Part shown: piece after piece, positions 1 through 9,350 of the stretch
Numbering within the stretch: position 1 is the stretch's first letter
Layout of the letters: the number at the start of each line of letters is the position of its first letter
Assembly: GCF_017163935.1 (NCBI RefSeq)
Contig: NZ_JABVZR010000001.1
Location: 682,001 to 746,000 of the forward strand
From: Novosphingobium terrae
GTDB taxonomy: Bacteria > Pseudomonadota > Alphaproteobacteria > Sphingomonadales > Sphingomonadaceae
DNA length: 64,000 nucleotides
Reading direction: 5' to 3'
Notes under the pieces: model-generated
Database searches by the model: none
What the model saw: only the letters and a program-made list of their open reading frames with translations
Told to the model about the DNA's origin: nothing
Translations under genes and position numbers: made by a program

Positions 1-1
1 G

Positions 2-1240
2 GTGTTCCACCAGATGCAGCATGCCAAGGCCTATGGCCTCTCGGCAACGGGTGTGACGGCTGATCTGGCCGCTGTGGTCGCCCGCTCGCGCGGGGTGGCC
101 AAGCAGCTCAATCAGGGCGTGACCCACCTGATGAAGAAGAACAAGGTCACCGTCCATATGGGCGTTGGCAAGATCGTCAAGCCCGGCACGCTGGAAGTGA
201 CCGGCGAGAAGGGCAAGGAGACCCTGACCGCCAAGCACATCATCGTGGCCACTGGCGCGCGTGCCCGCGACCTGCCCTTCGCCAAGGCGGATGGTGACAA
301 GATCTGGACCTACCGCCACGCCATGACGCCGAAGGAAATGCCTTCGAAGCTGCTGGTGATCGGTTCGGGCGCGATCGGCATCGAATTCGCCAGCTTCTAC
401 AACGATCTGGGCGCCAAGGTGACCGTGGTCGAGATGATGGACCGCATCGTGCCTGTCGAGGACAAGGACGTTTCGGCCCATCTCGAAAAGTCGCTGACCA
501 AGCAGGGCATGACGATCCTGACCGGCACCGGCGTGGATGGCATCACCACCACCGCGACCGGCATCAAGGCCAAGATCAAGGGCAAGGACGGCAAGGTCAC
601 CGAGGAAGACTTCAGCCATGTGATCGTGGCCGTTGGCGTGGTCGCCAACACCGAGAACATCGGTCTGGAAGAGGTCGGCATCAAGACCGAGCGCGGCATC
701 ATCTCCATTGATGACTATGGCCGCACGGCTGTGAAGGGCATCTGGGCGATCGGCGACGTGACCCCCGGTCCATGGCTGGCGCACAAGGCCAGCCATGAGG
801 GCGTGACCGCTGCCGAAGCCATCGCGCAGGAGCTGGGCAACAAGGAGGTCCACCCCCACGGTCTGGACCGCAACAACATCCCGGGCTGCACCTATTGCCA
901 CCCGCAGATCGCCAGCGTCGGCATGACCGAGGCCAAGGCCAAGGAAGCCGGTTACGAGCTGAAGGTCGGCAACTTCCCCTTCATCGGCAATGGCAAGGCC
1001 ATCGCTCTGGGTGAGCCCGAGGGCTTCATCAAGACGGTGTTCGACGCCAAGACCGGCGAGCTGCTGGGCGCCCACATGATCGGCGCGGAAGTGACCGAGT
1101 TGATCCAGGGCTATGTGGTCGGCAAGCAGCTGGAAACCACCGAGCAGGAGCTGATGCAGACGGTGTTCGCGCATCCGACCCTCTCCGAAATGATGCATGA
1201 GAGTGTGCTTTCGGCCTACGGTCGCGCGATCCACTTCTAA
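2..1240 (+). CDS. lpdA: Dihydrolipoyl dehydrogenase (E3), 5'-truncated by window edge
   Basis: This is the C-terminal 412 residues of a class I flavoprotein disulfide reductase that reoxidises dihydrolipoamide in 2-oxoacid dehydrogenase complexes. The visible part has the NAD-binding Rossmann motif GSGAIGIEF near residue 121, the FAD-contact segment AIGDVTPGPWLAHKA, and the C-terminal dimer interface with the catalytic His-Glu pair in FAHPTLSEMMHE. The N-terminal FAD motif and redox-active CxxxxC lie upstream of base 1, so the apparent GTG at base 2 is not the true start; family members are about 465 residues. It ends in TAA and is followed by a hairpin. Identity is firm. Which complex it serves (pyruvate or 2-oxoglutarate) cannot be seen here. 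Confidence 0.95.
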   Translation: MFHQMQHAKAYGLSATGVTADLAAVVARSRGVAKQLNQGVTHLMKKNKVTVHMGVGKIVKPGTLEVTGEKGKETLTAKHIIVATGARARDLPFAKADGDKIWTYRHAMTPKEMPSKLLVIGSGAIGIEFASFYNDLGAKVTVVEMMDRIVPVEDKDVSAHLEKSLTKQGMTILTGTGVDGITTTATGIKAKIKGKDGKVTEEDFSHVIVAVGVVANTENIGLEEVGIKTERGIISIDDYGRTAVKGIWAIGDVTPGPWLAHKASHEGVTAAEAIAQELGNKEVHPHGLDRNNIPGCTYCHPQIASVGMTEAKAKEAGYELKVGNFPFIGNGKAIALGEPEGFIKTVFDAKTGELLGAHMIGAEVTELIQGYVVGKQLETTEQELMQTVFAHPTLSEMMHESVLSAYGRAIHF

Positions 1241-1265
1241 GCGTCAGGCGCTGGAAAAAGGTTGG

Positions 1266-1300
1266 GGCCTGCCCGCCGGATGACCTCCGGTAGGCAGGCC
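1266..1300 (+). terminator. Hairpin after lpdA, possible terminator
   Basis: An interrupted stem pairs GGCCTGCC with GGCAGGCC and, inside it, CCGGA with TCCGG. It lies 26 bases after the lpdA stop. The following TTAACCATATTT is only weakly T-rich, so intrinsic termination is plausible but not certain. Confidence 0.45.
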
Positions 1301-1316
1301 TTAACCATATTTCGGC

Positions 1317-2828
1317 ATGGTGCCCGCCATGAGGGGCATCGATCGACATCCGGCCGAGGGCGTGGGCGCCACGATCACCGTGCGCAGTCTGGCCTTGGCT
1401 CTGCTGGCGGTGCTGGGTGGCATGCAGCTTGGGCTTTGGGCCTTTCTGGGCCTGCCTGTGGCGCTGCTGCTGGGCGGCGCTGCGGCGCTGCTGCTGCTGA
1501 TCCTGGGGCTGGCGAGGCTGACGGGCTGGCGCGGTTCGGTCAGCCTTGGCTCATGGTCCATCGCCACATTTGTCGCTTTGGTGATCCTGCTGCTGGGCGG
1601 CGAGGGGCGCTGGTTCTATGCCACGCCCGACTGGCAGGTGCGCTATGGTGTTTTGCGCGATCTGGCCGGACAGCCATGGCCTTTCATCTATCCTCAGGGC
1701 GATCTGCTGCGCCTGCCGCTGGGCATCTATCTGGCCCCGGCGCTGATCGGCAAGCTCTGGGGCTTCCACGCGGCGGAACAGGCGCTGCTGGTGCAGAACA
1801 CCCTGCTGCTGGGCATGCTGCTGGCTCTGGGTGGGGCCCTGTTCGAAACGACGCGGCAGCGGGGCATCGCGCTGGCCTTCTTCTGGGGCTTTTCCGGCAT
1901 GGATGTGCTGGGGCAATGGATCGTCGGAGGATCGCTGCGCCTGCATCTGGAGTCATGGGCGGGGCTGCAGTTTTCCAGCCATATCACGCAGGCTTTCTGG
2001 GCGCCGCAACATGCTTTCGCAGGCTGGCTGCTGGCGCTGTTCTTTCTGCTCTGGCGTGACGGACGGTTGCCGCTGGCGGTCCTGCTGACCAGCTTTCCAT
2101 TGGTGGCACTGCTCTCACCGCTGGCGCTGATGGGAGGCGCTCCGCTGGCCCTATCCGCCGTGCCGCAGAGCTTTCGTCATCCTATGCGCGATTGGGCATT
2201 GCCTTTTCTGGCCACACTGCTCAGCCTGCCCGCCTTACTCTATTTGACCACGGCCAGCGCGACGGTTGGTGCCGGTACGCCCCATGTCCCTTTCAAAGGC
2301 TATCTTCTCTTCATCACACTGGAAGTCGGCTTTTATCTGCTGGCTCTATGGTTCACGCGCCGCGATCCACCCTTTGGAAGAGTGAGCGTGATCATCACGG
2401 TGCTTTCTCTGCTGCTGGCGCCCTTGGCTCGGGTGGGGAGCAGCGCCGACTTCACCATGCGTGCCAGCATTCCGGCATTGGCGATCTTGTGCCTGACCAT
2501 GGCCCGCATCGTCATTGAACCCAAGCGCTGGCCGGATGGGAAGTTGGCACAAGGCTGCATTCTGATGGTGTGGCTGATCGGCCTGGCCACCCCGGCAGGA
2601 GAGATCTGGCGCGCCGTCACATGGCCTGCCGCGCCCGAGGTGCTGTGCGGTTATCAGGGGGTCATCCCTTCGGGCGCCAACACCTATGTGGCGCCGCTGG
2701 ACCGCGTGCCGAGGTCGATCAGGCCGCCTCATCCCGTCATTCGTATGCAGGCCGATCCGGCGCCCTGCTGGCGTGTGCCATGGCGCGATCCGATCTCCGG
2801 GCAGGCCAGTCTGCATCATCCTTATTGA
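1317..2828 (+). CDS. Polytopic membrane protein of unknown function
   Basis: A 503-residue hydrophobic protein with roughly ten or more predicted membrane segments, starting with a long Leu/Ala-rich helix near residues 23-45. A soluble-looking loop at about 95-125 carries aromatic and charged residues (YATPDWQVRYG, then YPQGDLLRLP), which resembles the first periplasmic loop of GT-C-fold glycosyltransferases, but I see no clear catalytic signature. A polar C-terminal tail (about 60 residues) contains two Cys. The start at 1317 could instead be the in-frame ATG at 1329. The gene sits alone between lpdA and the flagellin gene on the same strand. I do not recognise the family; a sugar- or lipid-transfer role is only a guess. 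Confidence 0.7.
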   Translation: MVPAMRGIDRHPAEGVGATITVRSLALALLAVLGGMQLGLWAFLGLPVALLLGGAAALLLLILGLARLTGWRGSVSLGSWSIATFVALVILLLGGEGRWFYATPDWQVRYGVLRDLAGQPWPFIYPQGDLLRLPLGIYLAPALIGKLWGFHAAEQALLVQNTLLLGMLLALGGALFETTRQRGIALAFFWGFSGMDVLGQWIVGGSLRLHLESWAGLQFSSHITQAFWAPQHAFAGWLLALFFLLWRDGRLPLAVLLTSFPLVALLSPLALMGGAPLALSAVPQSFRHPMRDWALPFLATLLSLPALLYLTTASATVGAGTPHVPFKGYLLFITLEVGFYLLALWFTRRDPPFGRVSVIITVLSLLLAPLARVGSSADFTMRASIPALAILCLTMARIVIEPKRWPDGKLAQGCILMVWLIGLATPAGEIWRAVTWPAAPEVLCGYQGVIPSGANTYVAPLDRVPRSIRPPHPVIRMQADPAPCWRVPWRDPISGQASLHHPY

Positions 2829-2979
2829 TCGGCACTTTGGCCTGATCACGGCCTGATCTGCAACAGCCTTTCCAGCGCGTTTACCCTCGGGACTTAAAGA
2901 ACTCTGCGGCTTGACGTCCTTATCGATGAACGCCTCGCAGCATGCGGCGCTCGACTTCGGGAACACAGGGAACACCATC

Positions 2980-3900
2980 ATGACTGTTATCAACACCAAC
3001 GTGAATGCCCTTCAGGCCACTGCCGCTTCGAACTCGGCAGCTGCGATGACCAGCCAGGCGATGACGCGCCTGTCGACGGGTCTGCGCATCAACTCGGCTT
3101 CGGACGACGCTGCCGGCCTGGCCATCGCGACGTCGATGACCAGCCAGATCAACGGCATGAACCAGGGCATCAAGAACGCCAATGACGGCATCTCGCTAGC
3201 TCAGACCGCTGAAGGTTCGCTGACGGAAGTCACCAACATGCTGCAGCGCATTCGTGAGCTGGCCGTGCAGTCGTCCTCGGGCACCTATTCGTCGACCGAC
3301 CGCGATCAGATGCAGCAGGAAGTGACCTCGCTGACCGGCCAGATCAGCAACATCATCACCTCGACCAAGTTCAACGGCGTGAACCTGTTCTCGTCCTCGG
3401 CGGGCGCTTCGGGTTCGGGCGTCAGCTTCAACATCCAGGCCGGTGCGAACAACCTGACCACCGACCAGGTCAAGATCACCGCGAGCGATTTCGACAGCTC
3501 GCAGTTCGGCACCGCCTCGGCCAGCTACACGGGCACCACTGCAACGGTCACGGGCTTCCAGGTCAATGACAATGTCACGACCACGGGCGGCACGACGACC
3601 TATGATGGCCATGGCGCGGATTACGCGCTCAAGACCATCGACAACGTTGACTCGATGCTGGCCAATGTCGCCAAGGTGGACGCCAGCTTCGGCGCCGGCC
3701 AGAGCCAGCTGCAGTCGTCGGTCAACAACATGACCAACAGCGTGACCAACCTCTCGGCGGCACGCTCGCGCATCGAGGACACCGACTACTCGGCAGAATC
3801 GACCGCCATGGCCAAGGCCCAGATCCTCTCGCAGGCTTCCACCGCCATGATCGCTCAGGCCAACCAGAGCCAGCAGAACGTGCTGACCCTGCTGAAGTAA
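2980..3900 (+). CDS. fliC: Flagellin
   Basis: A 306-residue flagellin, the filament subunit exported by the flagellar type III apparatus. The N-terminal D0/D1 region begins MTVINTNVNALQA and contains the family hallmark RLSTGLRINSASDDAAGLAI. The C-terminal D1/D0 region contains ARSRIEDTDYSAE and ends in QQNVLTLLK. The variable centre is short and rich in Thr, Ser and Gly, typical of compact alphaproteobacterial flagellins. The frame is open from 2911, but the ATG at 2980 is chosen because it gives the canonical N-terminus and has AGGGAA eight bases upstream. No other flagellar gene is in the window, so this copy is separated from any main cluster nearby. A strong terminator follows. Confidence 0.95.
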   Translation: MTVINTNVNALQATAASNSAAAMTSQAMTRLSTGLRINSASDDAAGLAIATSMTSQINGMNQGIKNANDGISLAQTAEGSLTEVTNMLQRIRELAVQSSSGTYSSTDRDQMQQEVTSLTGQISNIITSTKFNGVNLFSSSAGASGSGVSFNIQAGANNLTTDQVKITASDFDSSQFGTASASYTGTTATVTGFQVNDNVTTTGGTTTYDGHGADYALKTIDNVDSMLANVAKVDASFGAGQSQLQSSVNNMTNSVTNLSAARSRIEDTDYSAESTAMAKAQILSQASTAMIAQANQSQQNVLTLLK

Positions 3901-3927
3901 GCCATACACCTCTTCGAGGTAGGGGGA

Positions 3928-3958
3928 GGGCGCTCACCGCAAGGTGGGCGCCCTTTTT
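3928..3958 (+). terminator. Rho-independent terminator of flagellin
   Basis: An 11-bp stem (GGGCGCTCACC with GGTGGGCGCCC, one G-T wobble) closes a GCAA tetraloop and is followed by five T. It begins 28 bases after the flagellin stop. A smaller hairpin (ACCTC-TTC-GAGGT) lies just before it. Confidence 0.9.
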
Positions 3959-3972
3959 CGTGCCCGCAGCTT

Positions 3973-5298
3973 TCAGGCGCGGGTGACGTTCATCAACCCG
4001 TCCATATCGATGAATTTTTCGCGCGGAGCGTGATCGCGGGCGCGGGCCACTTCGGCGGCATCGATCTTCTGCCAGTCGCGGAAGGTGACGATATCCAGCC
4101 CCCGCTGCTCGACCAGCGCATCGAAGCCCGCGCCACCCGTTTTGCTGGAGTCCTTGCCCTCCAGATCCTGCGCGATACGCTCGACAATGGCAAAGCCGTC
4201 GGGCCGGTTGGTGCCGATGGTGCCCGAAGGACCGCGCCGCGCCCAGCCCACGCAATAGAGGCCGGGCAGAATGCGTCCTTCCTCATTGGCGAAGCGCCCG
4301 CGCGTCTCATCATAGGGCACGCCCGCGATCGGGCTGGTCTGATAGCCGATGCAGCTCACCACCAGATCGGCGGGCAGGCGCTGGATCTCTCCGGTGCCCA
4401 CAGCCTTGCCGTCCACAAGCTTCGTGCGCTCGACCTCGATGGCCTGAAGCTTGCCCGAGGCATCGCCGATCAGCGCGCGGGGCGCGGTGAGGAAAGCAAA
4501 GCGCACCGGGAAACCGGCCTCTGGCGTTTTGGCCCAGCTGCGCAAGGTCTGCAGCGCCTTGCGCAGGCCCGGATCGAGCTTGGCATCCGCCTCCACCGGC
4601 GGAAAATCGGCGGGATCGACATGCGGCACGGCGCGGGCCAGATGGGCCAGCTCGCCCAGCTCCTTGGGGGACATGGAGATCTGATGCGGCCCGCGCCGTC
4701 CCAGAATGGTCACGCTTTCCAGACTGGAGGCGCTCAGCTCATCCAGCGCATGGGCGACAATGTCGGAATCCTCGAATTCTTCCGGCGATTTGGCCAGAAT
4801 GCGCGCCACATCCAGCGCCACATTGCCATTGCCGATCACCACCGCATGCTTGCCCGTAAGATCGGGCGCCAAAGTGGCGTAATCGGGATGGCCATTGTAC
4901 CAGCCCACCAGCGCCGCCGAGCCGAAAACATTGCCCAGATCGGCCCCGGGCAGGTCCAGCTTGCGGTCATGCGGCGCGCCGGTGGCCAGCACCACCGCGT
5001 CATACAGGCCGAGCAACTCCTCCACGGTCACATCGCTGCCCACCGCGACATGGCCGATAAAACGCACCTGCGCCGCCAGTGCCACGCTCTCATAGCGCCG
5101 GGCCACGCCTTTGACCGACTGGTGATCGGGCGCCACACCGCTGCGGATCAGGCCGTAAGGCACCGGCATACGGTCGAAAATGTCGATATGGACGTTCTCG
5201 CCCCAGTGTTTGTAAGCGGCCTCGGCGGTGTAATAGCCCGCCGGGCCCGAGCCGATGATGGCGATGTGAGGCGCGTTTCGAGGAGTCGTGTGAAGCAT
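3973..5298 (-). CDS. FAD-dependent ferredoxin/adrenodoxin-type NADP reductase (FprA-like)
   Basis: A 441-residue flavoprotein that would pass electrons between NADPH and a ferredoxin. The N-terminus has the FAD dinucleotide motif IGSGPAGYYTAE (residues 13-24), followed by MPVPYGLIRSGVAPDH, typical of adrenodoxin reductase and mycobacterial FprA. A second Rossmann motif VIGNGNVALDVARIL binds NADP. The C-terminal segment GWARRGPSGTIGTNRPDG is the family's conserved flavin/NADP closure. The frame runs open upstream to 5778, but the ATG at 5298 gives the correct N-terminus and has AGGAG about 11 bases upstream. The partner ferredoxin or P450 is not visible. The next gene on the plus strand diverges. 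Confidence 0.92.
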   Translation of the reverse strand: MLHTTPRNAPHIAIIGSGPAGYYTAEAAYKHWGENVHIDIFDRMPVPYGLIRSGVAPDHQSVKGVARRYESVALAAQVRFIGHVAVGSDVTVEELLGLYDAVVLATGAPHDRKLDLPGADLGNVFGSAALVGWYNGHPDYATLAPDLTGKHAVVIGNGNVALDVARILAKSPEEFEDSDIVAHALDELSASSLESVTILGRRGPHQISMSPKELGELAHLARAVPHVDPADFPPVEADAKLDPGLRKALQTLRSWAKTPEAGFPVRFAFLTAPRALIGDASGKLQAIEVERTKLVDGKAVGTGEIQRLPADLVVSCIGYQTSPIAGVPYDETRGRFANEEGRILPGLYCVGWARRGPSGTIGTNRPDGFAIVERIAQDLEGKDSSKTGGAGFDALVEQRGLDIVTFRDWQKIDAAEVARARDHAPREKFIDMDGLMNVTRA

Positions 5299-5401
5299 GG
5301 CGCTCGCTCTCCTTATGTTCAGGACTTCTGCCCCGAACCGGGGGCGGTCCGTCTGCTCGGGGTCACCGGATTGGCGCCCTTTGCCAGATGACCAGAACAG
5401 A

Positions 5402-5426
5402 CCTCTTGCCGCCGCTTGGCAAGAGG
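5402..5426. repeat. Perfect 9-bp inverted repeat in divergent intergenic region
   Basis: CCTCTTGCC and GGCAAGAGG flank a 7-base spacer, between the FprA-like gene (minus) and the GGDEF-EAL-PilZ gene (plus). There is no immediate T-run, so an operator or leader hairpin is more likely than a terminator. Function unknown. Confidence 0.4.
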
Positions 5427-5562
5427 CAATCGCGTGAGGGCCACGTTTTTTCGGTCGGGCAGAACAAGCGATTTTACATAGGCTTCCATCGCGGTTTAAC
5501 CGATTGGAAAGCCCCGGCGGGAGATAAGCCGAGCCATGCAGACCGGGCGAAGGGAAAGATTT

Positions 5563-8454
5563 ATGGCGGCGGCACGCGCCGCTGCGCAGGAGGCCGCCGG
5601 CACCGCCGAAGGTGGAGCGGCGCCTGAAACAAGCGCGCCTCCGCCCGTCGTTGCCGTGGTTTCTCCCCCTGCTGCTCCGCCTCCTTCCGCACCGCCGCCT
5701 GTTTTTCGACGTGGAGCTGGCGGCTCTCAGCCGGTTGCGGGTGTGGCTGCCACGGCCGCCCCGGTTGCGGGGACTCAAACTGGCGGACCGCCGCCTGCCA
5801 TGCTACCGCCCACGGCTAGACCGATGGGCGATCTTCCGGGGGATGATGTCGATGTTTCGGGTCTGCGCCGAAAGGTTGCCGTGAAATCAGTCGATCGCAT
5901 GGCCGAACCCTATCCCGGCTATTTCCTTGTGCCTCAGGGCTGGGCGATGATGGCGCCGGCCATGGCCATCGCCTGCCTGCTGCTGGTGCTTGACCAGTTT
6001 ACCCTGCCGATCCAGCGCACGGTGATGCCGGCCACGGTGGCGGTGGTGATCTGCGCCTGCGCCGGGCTCTTCGTGCGCGCCGAGCGGACCGAGGGCCGTT
6101 CTCTGGCCATGCGCTATGGCGTGATGGCGCTGGCGGTGCCGCTGCCTATGGGCTTCTTCGGTCTGGCCATGGCGCTGTGGCATCATGTCGAGCCGCTGCA
6201 ATCCACGCTGGCGATCATCGGTGCGCTGGCCACTGTGTCGCTGGTGGCTGCTGTGGCGCTTTCTGGCCGGGTGCCTGCATTGGTGGCGGGCTATCTGGCG
6301 CTGTGGGCGGCGCCCGCGCTGGAGATCAAGAGTGTTGGCGCCACGGCCATTCTGGTGCTGGGCGGACTGATCGGCATCGTCGCGGCGGTACGCCAGATCG
6401 CGCTGGACCGTTCCGCTCAGGCCGAGGCTCATGCGCTGGTGCGCTTGCAGAAGCGCGCCGAGGACATCCTTCACGATTACGAGCAGACCGGGCAGGGCTG
6501 GTTCTGGGAAACCGACCGCAAGGGCATCATCACCTATGTCTCGGCCCCGATCGGCCGGGTGCTGGGGGTGGAGGCCGAGCAGCTGCTGGGCCACAATCTC
6601 TCCGACCTGTTCATCCTCGACGATGCCAGCCGCGAGGGCGAGCGGACTTTGGCCTTCCATATGAATGCGCGTTCGTCGTTTCAGGAACTGCCGGTGCGGG
6701 CCGCCACGCGGCGTGAAGAGCGCTGGTGGTCGATCAATGGCCGCCCGATCTATGACAGCTTCAACAATTTCCTCGGCTTTCGCGGTTCGGGCAGTGACCT
6801 CACCGAAAAGCGCCGCACCGAGCAGCATGCCACGCGCCTTGCCCATTTCGACTCGCTGACCGGTCTGGCCAACCGTTTCCAGATGAGCCAGACGCTTGAG
6901 AAGATCCTCAACGCGCCTCAGCCCGCACATCGCATTTGCGCGGTCTTCCTGCTCGATCTCGACCGCTTCAAGCAGGTCAATGACACGATGGGCCATCCGG
7001 CCGGCGATGCCCTGCTCAAGCAGGTGGCGCAGCGTCTGGCGGGCACGGTGGGCGATCTGGGCCGCGTGGGCCGTCTGGGCGGCGACGAGTTCAAGGTGAT
7101 CCTGCCGGGCCGTATTGACCGCACCAGCCTGGCCGGTCTCGCCCAGCGCGTGATTGACAATCTCTCGCAGCCCTACACCATCGAGGGCGCGCGGGTGGTG
7201 ATCGGCGCCAGCGTGGGCATTGCCTTGTCGCCCGACGATGGCGTGACCTCCGAGGCGATCATCCGCAACGCCGACCTTGCGCTTTATGCCGCCAAGGATC
7301 GCGGGCGCGGGGTTTATCATTTCTACGCCGCCGATCTGCATTCCGATGCCGAGGAGCGCCGCCAGCTCGAAGCCGATCTGCGCGATGCGCTGGTCCATGG
7401 GGGCTTGCGTCTGGCCTATCAGCCGGTGGTCCACACCAATTCGGAGCGGATCACCGGCTTCGAGGCGCTGCTGCGCTGGAACCATCCGACGCGGGGCGAT
7501 CTCTCGCCCGCGCTGTTCATTCCCATTGCCGAGGAAGCCGGGCTGATCGCTCAGATCGGCGAATGGGCGCTGCGCACCGCCTGCATGGATCTGGCCAAAT
7601 GGCCCGAGAGCGTGCGCGTGGCGGTGAATGTCTCGCCGCTGCAATTCGCCAATCCGGCACTGCCGGGGATCGTCACCAGCGCGCTGGCCTCGGCGCAGGT
7701 CACCCCGGCGCGGCTGGAGCTGGAGATCACCGAAAGCGTCTTCCTCAACGACAGCGAGAGCACCGAGGCGATGTTCGCTTCGCTCAAGCGGGTCGGTGTG
7801 CGTCTGGCGCTTGATGATTTCGGCACCGGCTATTCCTCGCTGGGCTATCTGAAGAAGGCGCCCTTCGACAAGATCAAGATCGATCAGGGCTTCGTGCGCG
7901 GGGCGACCGAGCCCGACAGCCGCAATGGCGCGATCATCGCCTCGATCGTGAGTCTCGCCGAAGCGCTGGGCATGGAAACCACCGCCGAGGGCGTGGAGAC
8001 CCTCGATGAGCTGGATCTGATCCGCGATCTGGGTTGCAGCCATGTGCAGGGCTATATTTACGCCAAGCCGCTGGAGGTTGCCGACGCCGATCTGCGCGTC
8101 TCGGGCGATCTCTCGATGGAGGCCAAGGGGCCGCGTTCCTCGCGCCTGCCGCGCCGCACCATGCTGCGCCGGGTAATGATGGAGGCGCTGGGCTCGCGTT
8201 ATCCCGTCACCATCCGCAACATGTCGCCGCGCGGCGTGATGATCGAGGGCGTGCTCGATGTGCCGCTGGGCGTCGAACTGCTGCTGGAAATGGGCGAGGG
8301 GCTGGTGCTGGTCGGCATCGTGCGCTGGAGCCGGGAAGGGCGCACCGGCGTCGAATTCCTCAATCCCGTGGCCTTTGACGAGGCGGGCGGCGTGATCCCG
8401 CTGTCGGGCTGGAACGCGCCGGATGGTTCAGCGGTGGAAGCTCAAACGGTCTGA
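5563..8454 (+). CDS. Membrane PAS-GGDEF-EAL-PilZ cyclic-di-GMP signalling protein
   Basis: A 963-residue inner-membrane protein. Domains in order: a Pro/Ala-rich disordered N-terminus (to about 120); membrane helices (about 125-275); a PAS domain (about 303-416); GGDEF near residue 506 with intact Gly-Gly-Asp-Glu-Phe; an EAL domain with FEALLRW near 634 and DDFGTGYSSL further on; and a C-terminal PilZ-like domain (about 860-945) with basic RRTMLRR and NMSPRG. It could make and break c-di-GMP and sense it. The RxxD inhibitory site is not recognisable before GGDEF. The ATG at 5563 is preferred over 5536 because AGGGAAAG lies just upstream. Its 3' end overlaps the convergent LysR gene by 13 bases. 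Net activity cannot be told from sequence. Confidence 0.93.
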   Translation: MAAARAAAQEAAGTAEGGAAPETSAPPPVVAVVSPPAAPPPSAPPPVFRRGAGGSQPVAGVAATAAPVAGTQTGGPPPAMLPPTARPMGDLPGDDVDVSGLRRKVAVKSVDRMAEPYPGYFLVPQGWAMMAPAMAIACLLLVLDQFTLPIQRTVMPATVAVVICACAGLFVRAERTEGRSLAMRYGVMALAVPLPMGFFGLAMALWHHVEPLQSTLAIIGALATVSLVAAVALSGRVPALVAGYLALWAAPALEIKSVGATAILVLGGLIGIVAAVRQIALDRSAQAEAHALVRLQKRAEDILHDYEQTGQGWFWETDRKGIITYVSAPIGRVLGVEAEQLLGHNLSDLFILDDASREGERTLAFHMNARSSFQELPVRAATRREERWWSINGRPIYDSFNNFLGFRGSGSDLTEKRRTEQHATRLAHFDSLTGLANRFQMSQTLEKILNAPQPAHRICAVFLLDLDRFKQVNDTMGHPAGDALLKQVAQRLAGTVGDLGRVGRLGGDEFKVILPGRIDRTSLAGLAQRVIDNLSQPYTIEGARVVIGASVGIALSPDDGVTSEAIIRNADLALYAAKDRGRGVYHFYAADLHSDAEERRQLEADLRDALVHGGLRLAYQPVVHTNSERITGFEALLRWNHPTRGDLSPALFIPIAEEAGLIAQIGEWALRTACMDLAKWPESVRVAVNVSPLQFANPALPGIVTSALASAQVTPARLELEITESVFLNDSESTEAMFASLKRVGVRLALDDFGTGYSSLGYLKKAPFDKIKIDQGFVRGATEPDSRNGAIIASIVSLAEALGMETTAEGVETLDELDLIRDLGCSHVQGYIYAKPLEVADADLRVSGDLSMEAKGPRSSRLPRRTMLRRVMMEALGSRYPVTIRNMSPRGVMIEGVLDVPLGVELLLEMGEGLVLVGIVRWSREGRTGVEFLNPVAFDEAGGVIPLSGWNAPDGSAVEAQTV

Positions 8455-9350
8455 GCTTCCTTGGGCAGGCGCCCCAGCACGATATCGAGAAAGGCCTGAG
8501 CGGTGGGGCGCGGGCGCTCGGCATGGATCAGCCACAGGCGGGTCATGACGGGCTCACGCAAGGGGCGATAGACCACATTGTCCACCCGCAGCCGCATCAG
8601 CGAGCGCGGCAGCAGCGTGGCGCCAAAGCCCGCCGCCACCAGCCCCAGCAAGGTGGCCAGCCCCGCTGCCTCGCTGGCGATGCGCAGGGGCACGCCCGCC
8701 GCGCGGGTGCGGGCAAAGACATCCTCGTAATAGCTGGAGGCGCCCGCCGCCGTGGTGATCACCAAAGGATGTTCGGCGCATTCGAGCAGGCTGGGCGGCT
8801 GATGCTGCGTCGCCAGCGGGTGATCGGCGCGCACGGCCACCATCATTTCCTCTTCCACCAGACAGCGGGCGTAAAGGCCGGCGGGCAGGGGCGGGGCTGC
8901 GGTGGCGCGCACCATGCCCAGATCGATTTCCTCGCGCCGCAGCATCTCGATCTGATCGTTGGTGCCCAGCTCGCGCACCGTCAGCTCGACCTCGGGGTAA
9001 TGGCAGCGATAGTCATGCAGCGCTTCGGACAGGCGCGCCACATAGGGCCCTGAGGAGGTGAAGCTGATCCGCAGCCGCCCGCGCTGGCCATGCAGCGCCA
9101 TGCGTGCCACCATGCGGGCATGCTCGGCCTGAGCCAGCGTGCGGCGCGCTTCGGGTTCGAACAGGCGGCCCGCCTCGGTGATCTGCACCCGGCGGCTGGA
9201 GCGTTCGAAGAGGCGCACGCCCAGCTCCTCTTCCAGCGCGCGGATCTGCTGGCTGAGCGGGGGTTGCGACATGCCGAGCCTTTCGGCGGCCCGCCCGAAA
9301 TGCAGTTCTTCCGAGACGCAGAGGAAAGAGCGCAGCTGTTTGAGGTCCAT
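8442..9350 (-). CDS. LysR-family transcriptional regulator, divergent from RND efflux operon
   Basis: A 302-residue LysR regulator. The N-terminal winged helix-turn-helix is classic (LRSFLCVSEELHFGRAAERLGMSQ within residues 6-29, then PPLSQQIRALEEELG), followed by the periplasmic-binding-protein-like effector domain. It is transcribed away from the RND efflux operon starting at 9673, the usual arrangement for a LysR regulator and its target. An AATGAGG ribosome site precedes the ATG. The effector-domain sequence does not by itself identify a ligand. Control of the efflux operon is an inference from position. Confidence 0.9.
   Translation of the reverse strand: MDLKQLRSFLCVSEELHFGRAAERLGMSQPPLSQQIRALEEELGVRLFERSSRRVQITEAGRLFEPEARRTLAQAEHARMVARMALHGQRGRLRISFTSSGPYVARLSEALHDYRCHYPEVELTVRELGTNDQIEMLRREEIDLGMVRATAAPPLPAGLYARCLVEEEMMVAVRADHPLATQHQPPSLLECAEHPLVITTAAGASSYYEDVFARTRAAGVPLRIASEAAGLATLLGLVAAGFGATLLPRSLMRLRVDNVVYRPLREPVMTRLWLIHAERPRPTAQAFLDIVLGRLPKEAQTV

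Noticed and set aside
2829..2979. Sigma-28 or sigma-54 promoter for flagellin
   Set aside because: TTAAAG near 2895 and a GG-N10-GC pair near 2839 were seen, but the matching halves are poor.
4030..5391. 453-residue open frame on the plus strand
   Set aside because: Antisense to the FprA-like reductase; no motifs and no ribosome site.
5887..8043. 718-residue open frame on the minus strand
   Set aside because: Shadow of the PAS-GGDEF-EAL-PilZ gene; low-complexity translation without family motifs.
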